Source: Lacinutrix algicola | GTDB lineage: Bacteria; Bacteroidota; Bacteroidia; Flavobacteriales; Flavobacteriaceae | DNA length: 64,000 bases | Assembly: GCF_001418085.1 (NCBI RefSeq) | Contig: NZ_LIQH01000042.1 | Coordinates: forward strand, 20,534 to 84,533 | Direction: 5' to 3' | Shown: positions 25,014 through 31,929 of the stretch, one piece after another | Position numbering within the stretch: position 1 is the stretch's first letter | How the letters are laid out: each line of letters opens with the position of its first letter | Position numbers and translations under genes: made by a program | The notes under the pieces: model-generated | Database searches by the model: none | Seen by the model: only the letters and a program-made list of their open reading frames with translations | Told to the model about the DNA's origin: nothing

Positions 25014-25583
25014 TTATTCTTTTATTCTCCAGAAATTTTCAGTTAATCTTTTGTAGTAAAGTTCAGATGAAAAACCATTAATAGAGTCTTCATAAAACAA
25101 TTCAATATCAGATACAAAATCGAATATATTTTCTGATAGTTTACTCATTTTGTTTTCAGAAAGCAGGTCTTCAATAAATATTCTATCTAAGTTTTGAGAA
25201 TCAATTCCAACAAAAAGTAACCTTTGTCCATGACATTCTCCAATAGGTATAACTTTATTAAAATCAATTTCATCAAAATCAAAGTTTCCACTTTCGTTGT
25301 TCATTATACGAATAATTTCTTTTAATGATAACAACGCATAAACTGCAATATCGTCCTTTTTTGGACGGAATGACATATCAAGAAAATCTAATTTTTCATT
25401 ATATCTTTTATCGAGATATTTGAATTCCTTGAATTTTGAACGTCCAACAATATAGTTTTCTATAAAAACCTTGTAAATTGTTGGTAAATTAAACTCAAGA
25501 CCTTTAATTTCTTTAGATATTTCAATTCGATACTCTTGGTCAGTTAAATTAAGAAGTTCAGTCCCTTTTGCAAAATTATACAT
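25014..25583 (-). CDS. Cassette gene: SMI1/KNR4 (SUKH) family protein
   Basis: 189 residues, no signal peptide. The order of elements is that of SUKH domains: LEFNLPTIYKVFIENYIVGR near residues 30-50, an aspartate-rich middle, then VIPIGECHGQRLLFVGI near 112-128, a DRIFIEDL strand and LSENIFDFVSDIELF near 152-166. SUKH proteins are mostly immunity proteins against polymorphic or contact-dependent toxins, so this cassette may confer protection without carrying a toxin. The family match is by pattern rather than by strong single motifs. Single-gene cassette. Confidence 0.65.
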   Translation of the reverse strand: MYNFAKGTELLNLTDQEYRIEISKEIKGLEFNLPTIYKVFIENYIVGRSKFKEFKYLDKRYNEKLDFLDMSFRPKKDDIAVYALLSLKEIIRIMNNESGNFDFDEIDFNKVIPIGECHGQRLLFVGIDSQNLDRIFIEDLLSENKMSKLSENIFDFVSDIELFYEDSINGFSSELYYKRLTENFWRIKE

Positions 25584-25634
25584 AAAATCAGGTTTTTAGT
25601 TTTATATCCATAAGAGTGAGTTTTTATTGTTGCC

Positions 25635-25758
25635 AACGTTTATGTATAAGAATAGTTGCGGGTTTGTGTGCGAGGATTTTCCGCAGGAAAATCAGATGTT
25701 ACAAACACGCAACGACCTTTGGTTAAGCACTAAACCGCAATTATTTTTATACAGTGTT
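25635..25758 (-). repeat. att-like palindromic repeat, type B (E15)
   Basis: Central hairpin GGATTTTCCGCAGGAAAATC; right end TTATTTTTATACAGTGTT. It closes GTTGCCAAC and opens GTTGGCAAATCG. Confidence 0.9.
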
Positions 25759-25770
25759 GGCAAATCGTTT

Positions 25771-26301
25771 TTATTTCAGTATTTTATTCAGTTCTTCGTA
25801 TTTTCCGCATTGTCCAAAATCAGATGTATTAGAAGTTGTTCCAATAATGTGGTGGTCATTACAACTAAAACATATTTTAGCGATTCCAACTACTTTATTT
25901 TTTTGATAAAAAACTAAAATATCTCTAAAAACTGATATACAAGAATAAGCAACGTTAACTGAACAAGATTGCTCTTTAAAAATTTCTTTTATTTCTTGAA
26001 AGTCAGAAATTGGAATATCACGTTTTTTTGTAGCAACCTTATCTAATTCATTAATAAATTCAATTCCGTTCAATTTTGTTGGTTTTCTGTCAAATAATAA
26101 TGAGGATAATAATTCTTTGTTTTCAATTTTTACAGAGTCATTTTCTATATCAAAATAATCTATTTTTTCTATAAATGTATAATGCTCAATTTTATCAAAA
26201 TCAAAATAATAAGAGTTGTAGAAGTATATAAAACTTAAGAGTAAAATCCCGATTAATATAACTATTAATTTGATGTTTTTTTGAACTAAATTTTTAATCA
26301 T
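25771..26301 (-). CDS. Cassette gene: membrane-anchored protein with CxxC motif
   Basis: 176 residues. One N-terminal membrane helix (about 11-28) is followed by a periplasmic-type domain. The conserved-looking core is KNKVVGIAKICFSCNDHHIIG near residues 136-156, with a CxxC pair, and a final FGQCGKYEEL. I have the impression of a small recurrent flavobacterial family but no function is known. It shares one cassette with the next gene upstream; a second copy of the cassette opening (GTTGGTAAATCGTTTTTA) lies between them where a full repeat would be expected. Confidence 0.55.
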   Translation of the reverse strand: MIKNLVQKNIKLIVILIGILLLSFIYFYNSYYFDFDKIEHYTFIEKIDYFDIENDSVKIENKELLSSLLFDRKPTKLNGIEFINELDKVATKKRDIPISDFQEIKEIFKEQSCSVNVAYSCISVFRDILVFYQKNKVVGIAKICFSCNDHHIIGTTSNTSDFGQCGKYEELNKILK

Positions 26302-26326
26302 TTCTGTTTTCTAAAATTAAAACCAT

Positions 26327-26344
26327 GTTGGTAAATCGTTTTTA
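26327..26344 (-). repeat. Orphan cassette opening inside a two-gene unit
   Basis: GTTGGTAAATCGTTTTTA is nearly identical to the opening of the same unit at 25756-25773 (GTTGGCAAATCGTTTTTA), but no palindromic repeat precedes it. Two cassettes with the same ends appear to have lost the repeat between them. Confidence 0.65.
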
Positions 26345-27022
26345 ATGCATTATATAAACTATAGACATAGAGGCTATTGTATCGTTATTTTTGTCAAAGA
26401 AAAAATGGTCATAACCAATAGAATCAAGTAATCCAGTTTGAAAATTTGTAGAACTAACCTTGATAATTTCTTTTTTCTCGAATTTATCATAAATGGAAAA
26501 AGGAATATTCATTATTAAGTCTGATATCATATATACATCATCATTTTTAGTAAAACTACTGTCAATACCATGTTTGTATTTTAAGAAATTTTCTTTTCGT
26601 TTGATATAACCTATATATTTTATTTCCTTTTCACTTTTCGCGATCTGTTTATCTAAATAATCAACTAAATCTTCGTAACAGAATGAATATTGAAATTCAT
26701 TTTGATGGAATATTACTTTTTTTTCACATTTAATTTCCGAACATAAATAATCTTTTTTGCTAATCCATGCTCCAAAATATCCATAATCATCTTTTTCAGT
26801 ATTATGAGTTCCGTGTACTTGAATTGTATCACCTTTTTTAATTAATTCCACATTATAGTCTTTAGAGAAATAAGTTATTATCTCTTTCAGAACAGGTTTG
26901 TTTAATCCATTTCTGGATTTGTAATGGAATAATTCCGATTCATTAAAATACTCAATATTTGTTTTATGCTCACAATTAAAGAACAAAATCATTGTAATTA
27001 TGTAAAATGTTTTTCTCATCAA
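26342..27022 (-). CDS. Cassette gene: lipoprotein of unknown function
   Basis: 226 residues with a lipoprotein signal (IITMILFFNC). The N-terminal region has a YFNESELFHYKSRNG segment and a GDTIQVHGTHNTEKDD loop; several tyrosines and charged pairs follow, with no catalytic signature. No family recognised. The start at the second Met is equally possible. It is the promoter-proximal gene of the fused two-gene cassette; its upstream end matches the 25756 opening (TTTGCCAAC). Confidence 0.5.
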   Translation of the reverse strand: MMRKTFYIITMILFFNCEHKTNIEYFNESELFHYKSRNGLNKPVLKEIITYFSKDYNVELIKKGDTIQVHGTHNTEKDDYGYFGAWISKKDYLCSEIKCEKKVIFHQNEFQYSFCYEDLVDYLDKQIAKSEKEIKYIGYIKRKENFLKYKHGIDSSFTKNDDVYMISDLIMNIPFSIYDKFEKKEIIKVSSTNFQTGLLDSIGYDHFFFDKNNDTIASMSIVYIMH

Positions 27023-27031
27023 ATGTTTGCC

Positions 27032-27154
27032 AACGTGTTTGTATATGGTTTGTTGCGTGGTTAAGAACGTAATTTAGCAAATAAAAACCGAATAGAAAAT
27101 CCGCGAGGGTTTTCGTAAGCAGGCTAGAACCAGCAATAAATTATATACGGTGTT
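27032..27154 (-). repeat. att-like palindromic repeat, type A (E16)
   Basis: Central hairpin GAAAATCCGCGAGGGTTTTC; it contains GTTAAGAACGTAATTTAGC like E18. It closes TTTGCCAAC and opens GTTAGCAATA. Confidence 0.92.
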
Positions 27155-27179
27155 AGCAATAGTTTTTTCGCTCATAAGT

Positions 27180-27881
27180 TTATTTTTTTTCAGAATTTTC
27201 ATCATCGTCATTTCGGATTGCGAGTAATTTACCAATTTCAAAAATCTCAGAGTAGCTTACACTCAAACCAAATGTCAAAACACTATTTTTATTTATTTTA
27301 GATACAATCTTAAAATCTCTTTTTTTGTCATAATTCCGACCTACATCAGATTTTGTATGAGCGTAATTTCTTAAATAAAATGCTGGAAATGTATCGAGAA
27401 CAATTGGTTCTTTCAGTTCCTTGCCTTCGTGAATTATGGTGTAATGAAGATTTGGTGAAAGTATATGTAGAGAAGTGGTGTCAACTTTTTCTCCGATATA
27501 AATGTCAACATCACTACCTGCTCCATACCAGCCACCTTTAACCGTTCCTTCTATTGTTATTTCATTATTCTCTCGATTTAGTATAATCCGCTCAAATTTC
27601 ACCTTTAGATTCTTTCTTTTGGTTTTTCCATTTGTTAGAGGTGCAGTTTTTCCTGTTTTAGGATTTACTATATCAAGTTTTAAAGAGTTCTTATTATAAT
27701 CTCTAAAACAAGGTTCGTGTCTTTGTTCTTCGGAAAGATGTATAGTTCCATATTGAAACGTTTTCGGGTAAATCTTTAGTCTTTCTATTTCGTCTTGATT
27801 AAATGAAATATCAGATTCATTTTGTCCGAAAGAGTTCGAACAGATTATCAGAAGAAATATGAAACTTAAGATGCTTTTCAT
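27180..27881 (-). CDS. Cassette gene: secreted protein of unknown function
   Basis: 233 residues with a cleavable signal (LSFIFLLIICSNSFGQ). The mature part is beta-rich: KFERIILNRENNEITIEGTV, a glycine-rich GGWYGAGSDVDIYIG turn, then HTKSDVGRNYDKKRDFKIVSKI. The central domain resembles a jelly-roll or carboxypeptidase-regulatory type sandwich but no family can be named with certainty. Single-gene cassette with 10-bp perfect ends. Confidence 0.55.
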   Translation of the reverse strand: MKSILSFIFLLIICSNSFGQNESDISFNQDEIERLKIYPKTFQYGTIHLSEEQRHEPCFRDYNKNSLKLDIVNPKTGKTAPLTNGKTKRKNLKVKFERIILNRENNEITIEGTVKGGWYGAGSDVDIYIGEKVDTTSLHILSPNLHYTIIHEGKELKEPIVLDTFPAFYLRNYAHTKSDVGRNYDKKRDFKIVSKINKNSVLTFGLSVSYSEIFEIGKLLAIRNDDDENSEKK

Positions 27882-27911
27882 TGTTTACGAGGTGTTCTTT
27901 AAATTATTGCT

Positions 27912-28036
27912 AACGTTTATGTATAAGAATAGTTGCGGGTTTGTATGCGAGGATTTTCCGAAGGAAAATCAGACGTTACAAACACGCAACGACCTTTTGA
28001 TTAAGCACTAAGCCGCAATTATTTTTATACGGTGTT
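27912..28036 (-). repeat. att-like palindromic repeat, type B (E17)
   Basis: Central hairpin GGATTTTCCGAAGGAAAATC; nearly identical to E8. It closes TATTGCTAAC and opens GTTACCATAC. Its right end supplies the stop codon of the next gene. Confidence 0.92.
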
Positions 28037-28537
28037 ACCATACGTTTTTTTTTCCGTTTTCTTTAATTCAGATGTTTTTACAACAATTGTATTTCCCCAA
28101 ATATCTCCTAATCGTTGATTTTTATCTGTATTTTTTATTGTTATAATTCCGATTAGTCCAAAAAAGAACATATCGATTGGGTCAAGTAAATGTCTTTTCA
28201 AAGATTGTCCAAAAGTCAGTTTTTCGTCCGTTCCACTAAAAGTTGAGTTGTCAGTTGATTTTCGGATTGATAAAGGTTTTAATCCGAATAATAAATTTCC
28301 GAGTGTTGCTCCGAACCATTGTTCAAGTCCAATAGTCATTATTCCCCAAAATAAAATTGGAATAAGTCCAGGAAGTCCATTTAATGAATATCCACCTTCG
28401 TCATTTGGTTCTCCGATTGTAAAAATCAAGAAGAAAGTAAATCCGTAAATAATTATATAATCAACAATTCCTGCGAAAATTCGGTCGCTAATATTTGGTT
28501 CAGTTTTAAATTCAGTATTTAAGTTTGTTTCGTTCAT
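28025..28537 (-). CDS. Cassette gene: RDD family membrane protein
   Basis: 170 residues from the ATG at 28535-28537 (MNETNLNTEFK); a longer TTG start at 28549 would abut the IS element. RDD features: ISDRIFAGIVDYIIIYGFTF near residue 17 with the R-x-x-A-x-x-x-D pattern, GATLGNLLFGLKPLSIRK near 81, and LLDPIDMFFFGLIGIITIKN and NQRLGDIWGNTIVV near the end. Three or four membrane helices. RDD proteins are associated with transport or membrane stress. The last codons (YGNTV, stop) are read from the repeat. An IS3 element is inserted immediately upstream, probably cutting the gene from its promoter. Confidence 0.85.
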   Translation of the reverse strand: MNETNLNTEFKTEPNISDRIFAGIVDYIIIYGFTFFLIFTIGEPNDEGGYSLNGLPGLIPILFWGIMTIGLEQWFGATLGNLLFGLKPLSIRKSTDNSTFSGTDEKLTFGQSLKRHLLDPIDMFFFGLIGIITIKNTDKNQRLGDIWGNTIVVKTSELKKTEKKTYGNTV

Positions 28538-28588
28538 CGTTTTTCTCAAATGTCTTGTCCTGAAATATGGCTACAGGTTAAAATTGAA

Positions 28589-29404
28589 TTAAGCTGATAA
28601 TTTATATACCATATTAGGTGTTTTATAATCTAAAGATAAATGTAATCTTACTTCATTGTATAAATTAATCGCATTTTTTGCAGCTCTCTTAGCGTGACTC
28701 ACGTTATCAAAGGTCTGGTCTAAATAAAATTCATCTTTTAAAATTCCATTTACACGTTCTGCCATTGCATTTTCGTAACAATGATTTTCTTCGGTCATAC
28801 TAATATCTATCTTTTTTCTTTTGAGTATTTGTGTGTATACATTGCTACAATACTGTATTCCTCTGTCCGAATGATGAATAAGTTGTTTAATGCTTTTAGC
28901 TTGATAAATGGCCTTATTTAGCGCTCTCACACATCCTTTAAGTTCCAAGCTATCACTAATATCATAACCAACTATTTTCCTGGAATGCATATCTGTTATT
29001 AAAGCCAGGTAGCAAAAACCCTTTATGGTTCTAATGTATGTGATATCAGATACCCAAACTTGGTTAGCTCTAGTAACTTCTAAGTCTTTTATGATGTTAT
29101 TATATTTATAAAAACGATGATAAGAGTTCGTAGTTCTAGCACTGGTTTTCCTTCTAAGTGTCAGCATTTGATTTTTTCTAAGCACATTAAATAAAGTATC
29201 TCTACCAACTTTAATATTGGCTTTATTAAAATCTGCATTTAATGATTTTACAAGTTTTCTCACGCCTTCTCTAGGAAGGGATTTGCGTCTTTTTCTAACG
29301 ATATTAATAATCTGTAGTTCTAGGTTTAAACGCTTATCAGCTCTGTTTTTATGCTTGTAATAAGCATTACGTTTAAGTCCAAAACAATGGGTTATAGTTG
29401 TCAA
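28589..29404 (-). CDS. IS3-family transposase OrfB (integrase core)
   Basis: 271 residues in the frame as opened by a TTG. The rve catalytic core carries the DDE triad: D120 in WVSDITYI, D180 in HHSDRGIQY and E216 in NAMAERVNG, with the expected 35-residue spacing between the last two. The frame continues upstream without a stop into the end of orfA, so the working protein is most likely an OrfAB fusion made by -1 frameshifting at the A9G run near 29455. It cuts and joins IS ends. Confidence 0.92.
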   Translation of the reverse strand: MTTITHCFGLKRNAYYKHKNRADKRLNLELQIINIVRKRRKSLPREGVRKLVKSLNADFNKANIKVGRDTLFNVLRKNQMLTLRRKTSARTTNSYHRFYKYNNIIKDLEVTRANQVWVSDITYIRTIKGFCYLALITDMHSRKIVGYDISDSLELKGCVRALNKAIYQAKSIKQLIHHSDRGIQYCSNVYTQILKRKKIDISMTEENHCYENAMAERVNGILKDEFYLDQTFDNVSHAKRAAKNAINLYNEVRLHLSLDYKTPNMVYKLSA

Positions 29405-29439
29405 AGTAGCAAATCCCTTAGATATCTTTTTGGCTTTAC

Positions 29440-29811
29440 TTAAGGCTTTATACTTAGCTTTTTTTTTAGTTCATTAACTGATTTATAGCCAAGATCTTCA
29501 GCAGCTACTTCCAGATAACAATCCTGGACCATAGCATCGAGATCCTTTTTAAGTAGTAGTTTTTTAAGTTGTTCAACCTCTTTTTGAAGTGCTTTAATTC
29601 TAGATATTTCGTCTTTTGTTTCCACTTTTACTCTGGTGTTCATTAAGTCTTTACGATTATACTTTTTAATCCACACATTTACTGTTGTAGGTGCAATAGA
29701 GTAGAGTTTACAAAGTTCACTCTTTGTGTGTTTTCCGATTGTAAGTTCGGCTAAGATTTTTAATTTAAAAGGTTCACTGTAACGTCTAATTACTTTGTCA
29801 TTTCTATACAT
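29440..29811 (-). CDS. IS3-family transposase OrfA (helix-turn-helix)
   Basis: 123 residues. The N-terminal helix-turn-helix (YSEPFKLKILAELTIGKHTKSELCKLYSIAPTTVNVWIKKY, about residues 11-50) binds the IS ends. A leucine-zipper-like segment follows (KDEISRIKALQKEVEQLKKLLLKKDLD, about 66-92). The gene ends just after GAACTAAAAAAAAAGC, a typical A9G slippery sequence; a -1 shift there gives KAKYKALSKAKKISKG and joins the orfB frame. Expression is from the IS itself on the same strand as the array. Confidence 0.9.
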   Translation of the reverse strand: MYRNDKVIRRYSEPFKLKILAELTIGKHTKSELCKLYSIAPTTVNVWIKKYNRKDLMNTRVKVETKDEISRIKALQKEVEQLKKLLLKKDLDAMVQDCYLEVAAEDLGYKSVNELKKKLSIKP

Positions 29812-29861
29812 AATGTTTAAAATTATGTAGCCTTATTTCAGGACGGGTCAAAATGTATGGT

Positions 29862-29984
29862 AACGTTGTTGTATATGGTTTGTTGCGTGGTTAAGAACGT
29901 AATTTAGCAAATAAAAACCGAATAGAAAATCCGCGAGGGTTTTCGTAAGCAGGCTAGAACCAGCAATAAATTATATACGGTGTT
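29862..29984 (-). repeat. att-like palindromic repeat, type A (E18)
   Basis: Type example of class A: outer arms TTGTATATGGTTTGTTGCGTGG and CCAGCAATAAATTATATACGG with one bulged base; central hairpin GAAAATCCGCGAGGGTTTTC. It closes GTATGGTAAC and opens GTTGCCAACA. Confidence 0.92.
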
Positions 29985-29995
29985 GCCAACAGTAT

Positions 29996-30394
29996 TTATT
30001 CTCTTTTATTATATATTGTTTTCGCTTCTTCTCTCGATTTTTTAAATATGTCAGAGCCAAATTCCGCTGTAATTATTTCTTTCATTTTATCCGTGTAACA
30101 TTTTGAATCAGGTGTAATTAAACAACCTCCATCAATAATCAAAATTCCATATTTCGATTCCATATATTTTTCATAAAACTCATCGAATTTCCAGTCGTCT
30201 TCCTTTTTTATTTTTAGACCATAAGAATAAGAATTATAAATTTTATTTTCGGCGTCTTTTATTGCTCGTTTTGTTCCGCTTTCACAATTTCCGATAAAGA
30301 TTGAGTCATTTTTAATTCCGCTTTGTTCTTTTTTCGATTGAGAATAACTTAATCCGAAAGTAAAAATCAATATTAAAGTAAAAATTTTATTCAT
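29996..30394 (-). CDS. Cassette gene: small secreted protein of unknown function
   Basis: 132 residues with a cleavable signal peptide (LILIFTFGLSYSQS). The mature 113 residues are charged with three Cys (GNCESGTKR, GGCLITPDSKCYTDK) that could form a disulfide. No family recognised. Single-gene cassette with 10-bp perfect ends. Confidence 0.55.
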   Translation of the reverse strand: MNKIFTLILIFTFGLSYSQSKKEQSGIKNDSIFIGNCESGTKRAIKDAENKIYNSYSYGLKIKKEDDWKFDEFYEKYMESKYGILIIDGGCLITPDSKCYTDKMKEIITAEFGSDIFKKSREEAKTIYNKRE

Positions 30395-30420
30395 TCCGTT
30401 CGGTTTTTCATATTGTTGGC

Positions 30421-30545
30421 AACGTTGATGTATAAGAATAGTTGCGGGTTTGTATGCGAGGAATTTCCGAAGGAAATTCAGACGTTACAAACACGCAACG
30501 ATCTTTTGATTAAGCACTAAACCGCAATTATTTTTATACGGTGTT
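30421..30545 (-). repeat. att-like palindromic repeat, type B (E19)
   Basis: Central hairpin GGAATTTCCGAAGGAAATTC, compensated relative to E8 and E17. It closes TGTTGGCAAC and opens GTTAGCACCA. Confidence 0.92.
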
Positions 30546-30556
30546 AGCACCAGTTT

Positions 30557-31039
30557 TTATTTTTCCGATTTGTGACAGCTAATGCCCCAAATATTTAATT
30601 TTTCCAAAGTATAGTCGATTTCAACCGTATTTTGGTCAATAACTTTAAATTCATTCCCTTCTTTATAATTTGAGTCAAAAAGGTCATTTAAATTCAACGT
30701 GTCTTTTTTTCGTTCCGCAAAGTTCAGCAATACAGTTTTTTCATTTCCGCTCCAAATTCCGTTTGCGTTTATAATGTCAGATTCAGGTTCAGAGTCGTGC
30801 ATTGGTTCCGGATAAATGCTCATATAAAAATCAAAAGTTCCATTTGGAATTAAAGTCAGTTTTATTAGAGCCAAATCATTATCTCCACTTAAGTAAACAA
30901 TTGTGTCCTTAATTACTAATTTTTCGGATTTGATAATTTCCGTTTCAGTATTCAATTCCGCACTTTGAGTTATTTCAGATTTCTTCTTTTGACAAGAAAA
31001 GACGATTAAAATTAAAACTAAAAATATTGATGTTCTCAT
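30557..31039 (-). CDS. Cassette gene: lipoprotein of unknown function
   Basis: 160 residues from the preferred ATG at 31037-31039 (MRTSIFLVLILIVFSC); an ATG four codons earlier is possible. A Ser/Glu-rich linker precedes a beta-rich domain (DTIVYLSGDNDLALIKLTLI, GTFDFYMSIYPEPM, NANGIWSGNEKTVLLNF), a layout like the copper-resistance NlpE or lipocalin-like domains in Bacteroidota, but no key motif is present. Single-gene cassette with 10-bp perfect ends. Confidence 0.55.
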   Translation of the reverse strand: MRTSIFLVLILIVFSCQKKKSEITQSAELNTETEIIKSEKLVIKDTIVYLSGDNDLALIKLTLIPNGTFDFYMSIYPEPMHDSEPESDIINANGIWSGNEKTVLLNFAERKKDTLNLNDLFDSNYKEGNEFKVIDQNTVEIDYTLEKLNIWGISCHKSEK

Positions 31040-31060
31040 TGTTGTTTTCAAATTGGTGCT

Positions 31061-31186
31061 AACGTTGTTGTATATGGTTTGTTGCGTGTTTTAAGCAACT
31101 AATTTAGTAAATAATTACCGACCAAGAAAGTCCGAGAGGACTTTCGTAAGTAGGCGAGAAGCCAGCAATAAATTATATACGGTGTT
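31061..31186 (-). repeat. att-like palindromic repeat, type A (E20)
   Basis: Central hairpin GAAAGTCCGAGAGGACTTTC; close to E5. It closes TGGTGCTAAC and opens GTTGCCATC. This is the first repeat downstream of the array head. Confidence 0.92.
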
Positions 31187-31199
31187 GCCATCTGGCTTA

Positions 31200-31922
31200 C
31201 TATCGCTGAATTGGTTGTATTGGTTGGTCAAGTTTTCTTAAATTCCAATTTTTATTAATCATTATTCCGCTTTCAAGATTGTCTTTCCAGACATTTTTAT
31301 AAATCGAGTTGACACTTGGATTATTTGGAACGAAAGTCAGAACATCTTCGTAAGTTAAATAAAATTCAATATAACCACCGACATATTCATTATGACGAAC
31401 ACTAACAATTCCGAACTTATCAATTAAATCACTAAGTCTTTTTAGGTCGTTAAAAGGATTTTTATTTCCATATAGTTCTGTTTCTTTATATTCTTCTCTT
31501 TTAATAGAATCGTCTTGAATCATAAATGACGGACTAACTTTAATTTGGCCATTATTTAGTTTAGTTATCCAAATATTCGATTTAATTTTCGAAGTGTCAA
31601 TATCAACGAGAATTGGATATTCCGTTGATTTCAAATGTTTAGGAAAAATCATAAATGAGGCACTATCATTTTCTTTAAAATAGTACGCGCGAAAATCAAC
31701 TCTGTTATTTTTAATTTTTCTCCATATTTCGCCTTTACCTCGATATTCGAAACGCCAATTTTCAAAGATATTCACATCTTTTTCGCTCAGTTGCTCAGCA
31801 ATTCTTTCAGCTTGTTTTTCAATTTTCGCATCTGAATATTTGGGATTATTGCAACCAAAAAGAAGTGACATAATTAATGTCAAGAAAAATAACTTGTATG
31901 TTTTTAATGTTCTTTTCAAGCT
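31200..31922 (-). CDS. Cassette gene: lipoprotein, first unit of array 1
   Basis: About 240 residues. No ATG precedes the signal sequence; the likely start is the TTG at 31920-31922 (KRTLKTYKLFFLTLIMSLLFGC), and an earlier in-frame TTG at 31934 lies in the cassette end itself. The lipobox is SLLFGC. The mature part begins with a helix (DAKIEKQAERIAEQLSEKD) and continues beta-rich, with no recognised family. Its upstream cassette end GATGGCAAC joins the head element directly, so this would be the most recently captured unit if the array behaves like an integron. Confidence 0.55.
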   Translation of the reverse strand, partial: SLKRTLKTYKLFFLTLIMSLLFGCNNPKYSDAKIEKQAERIAEQLSEKDVNIFENWRFEYRGKGEIWRKIKNNRVDFRAYYFKENDSASFMIFPKHLKSTEYPILVDIDTSKIKSNIWITKLNNGQIKVSPSFMIQDDSIKREEYKETELYGNKNPFNDLKRLSDLIDKFGIVSVRHNEYVGGYIEFYLTYEDVLTFVPNNPSVNSIYKNVWKDNLESGIMINKNWNLRKLDQPIQPIQR

Positions 31923-31929
31923 TGATGGC

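Larger units (their letters stand above)
28551..29850 (-). mobile_element. IS3-family insertion sequence, complete (1300 bp)
   Basis: The ends are 25-bp imperfect inverted repeats starting with TG: TGTCTTGTCCTGAAATATGG and TGACCCGTCCTGAAATAAGG, both continuing CTACA. A 3-bp target duplication AAA flanks the element (28548-28550 and 29851-29853). Inside are orfA and orfB in the IS3 arrangement with an A9G slippery site between them. The insertion splits cassette 28034-29864, whose ends GTTACCATAC/GTATGGTAAC are still intact. A truncated relative is at 39977-40158. Confidence 0.93.

Noticed and set aside
28551..29850. The IS3 transposase as the recombinase that moves the cassettes
   Set aside because: It is a DDE enzyme acting on its own TG...CA ends with a 3-bp target duplication; its ends share no sequence with the cassette cores and it interrupts a cassette.
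14384..31186. Array repeats as ordinary rho-independent terminators
   Set aside because: The central hairpins lack following U tracts on either strand, and terminators would not explain the private complementary unit ends or the class A/B structure.
14384..31186. Array repeats as REP/RAYT or MITE insertions
   Set aside because: There is no RAYT or matching transposase; the variable flanking inverted repeats enclose the genes, not the repeats, and no target duplications flank the repeats. The IS3 ends (TGTCTTGTCCTG) are unrelated.
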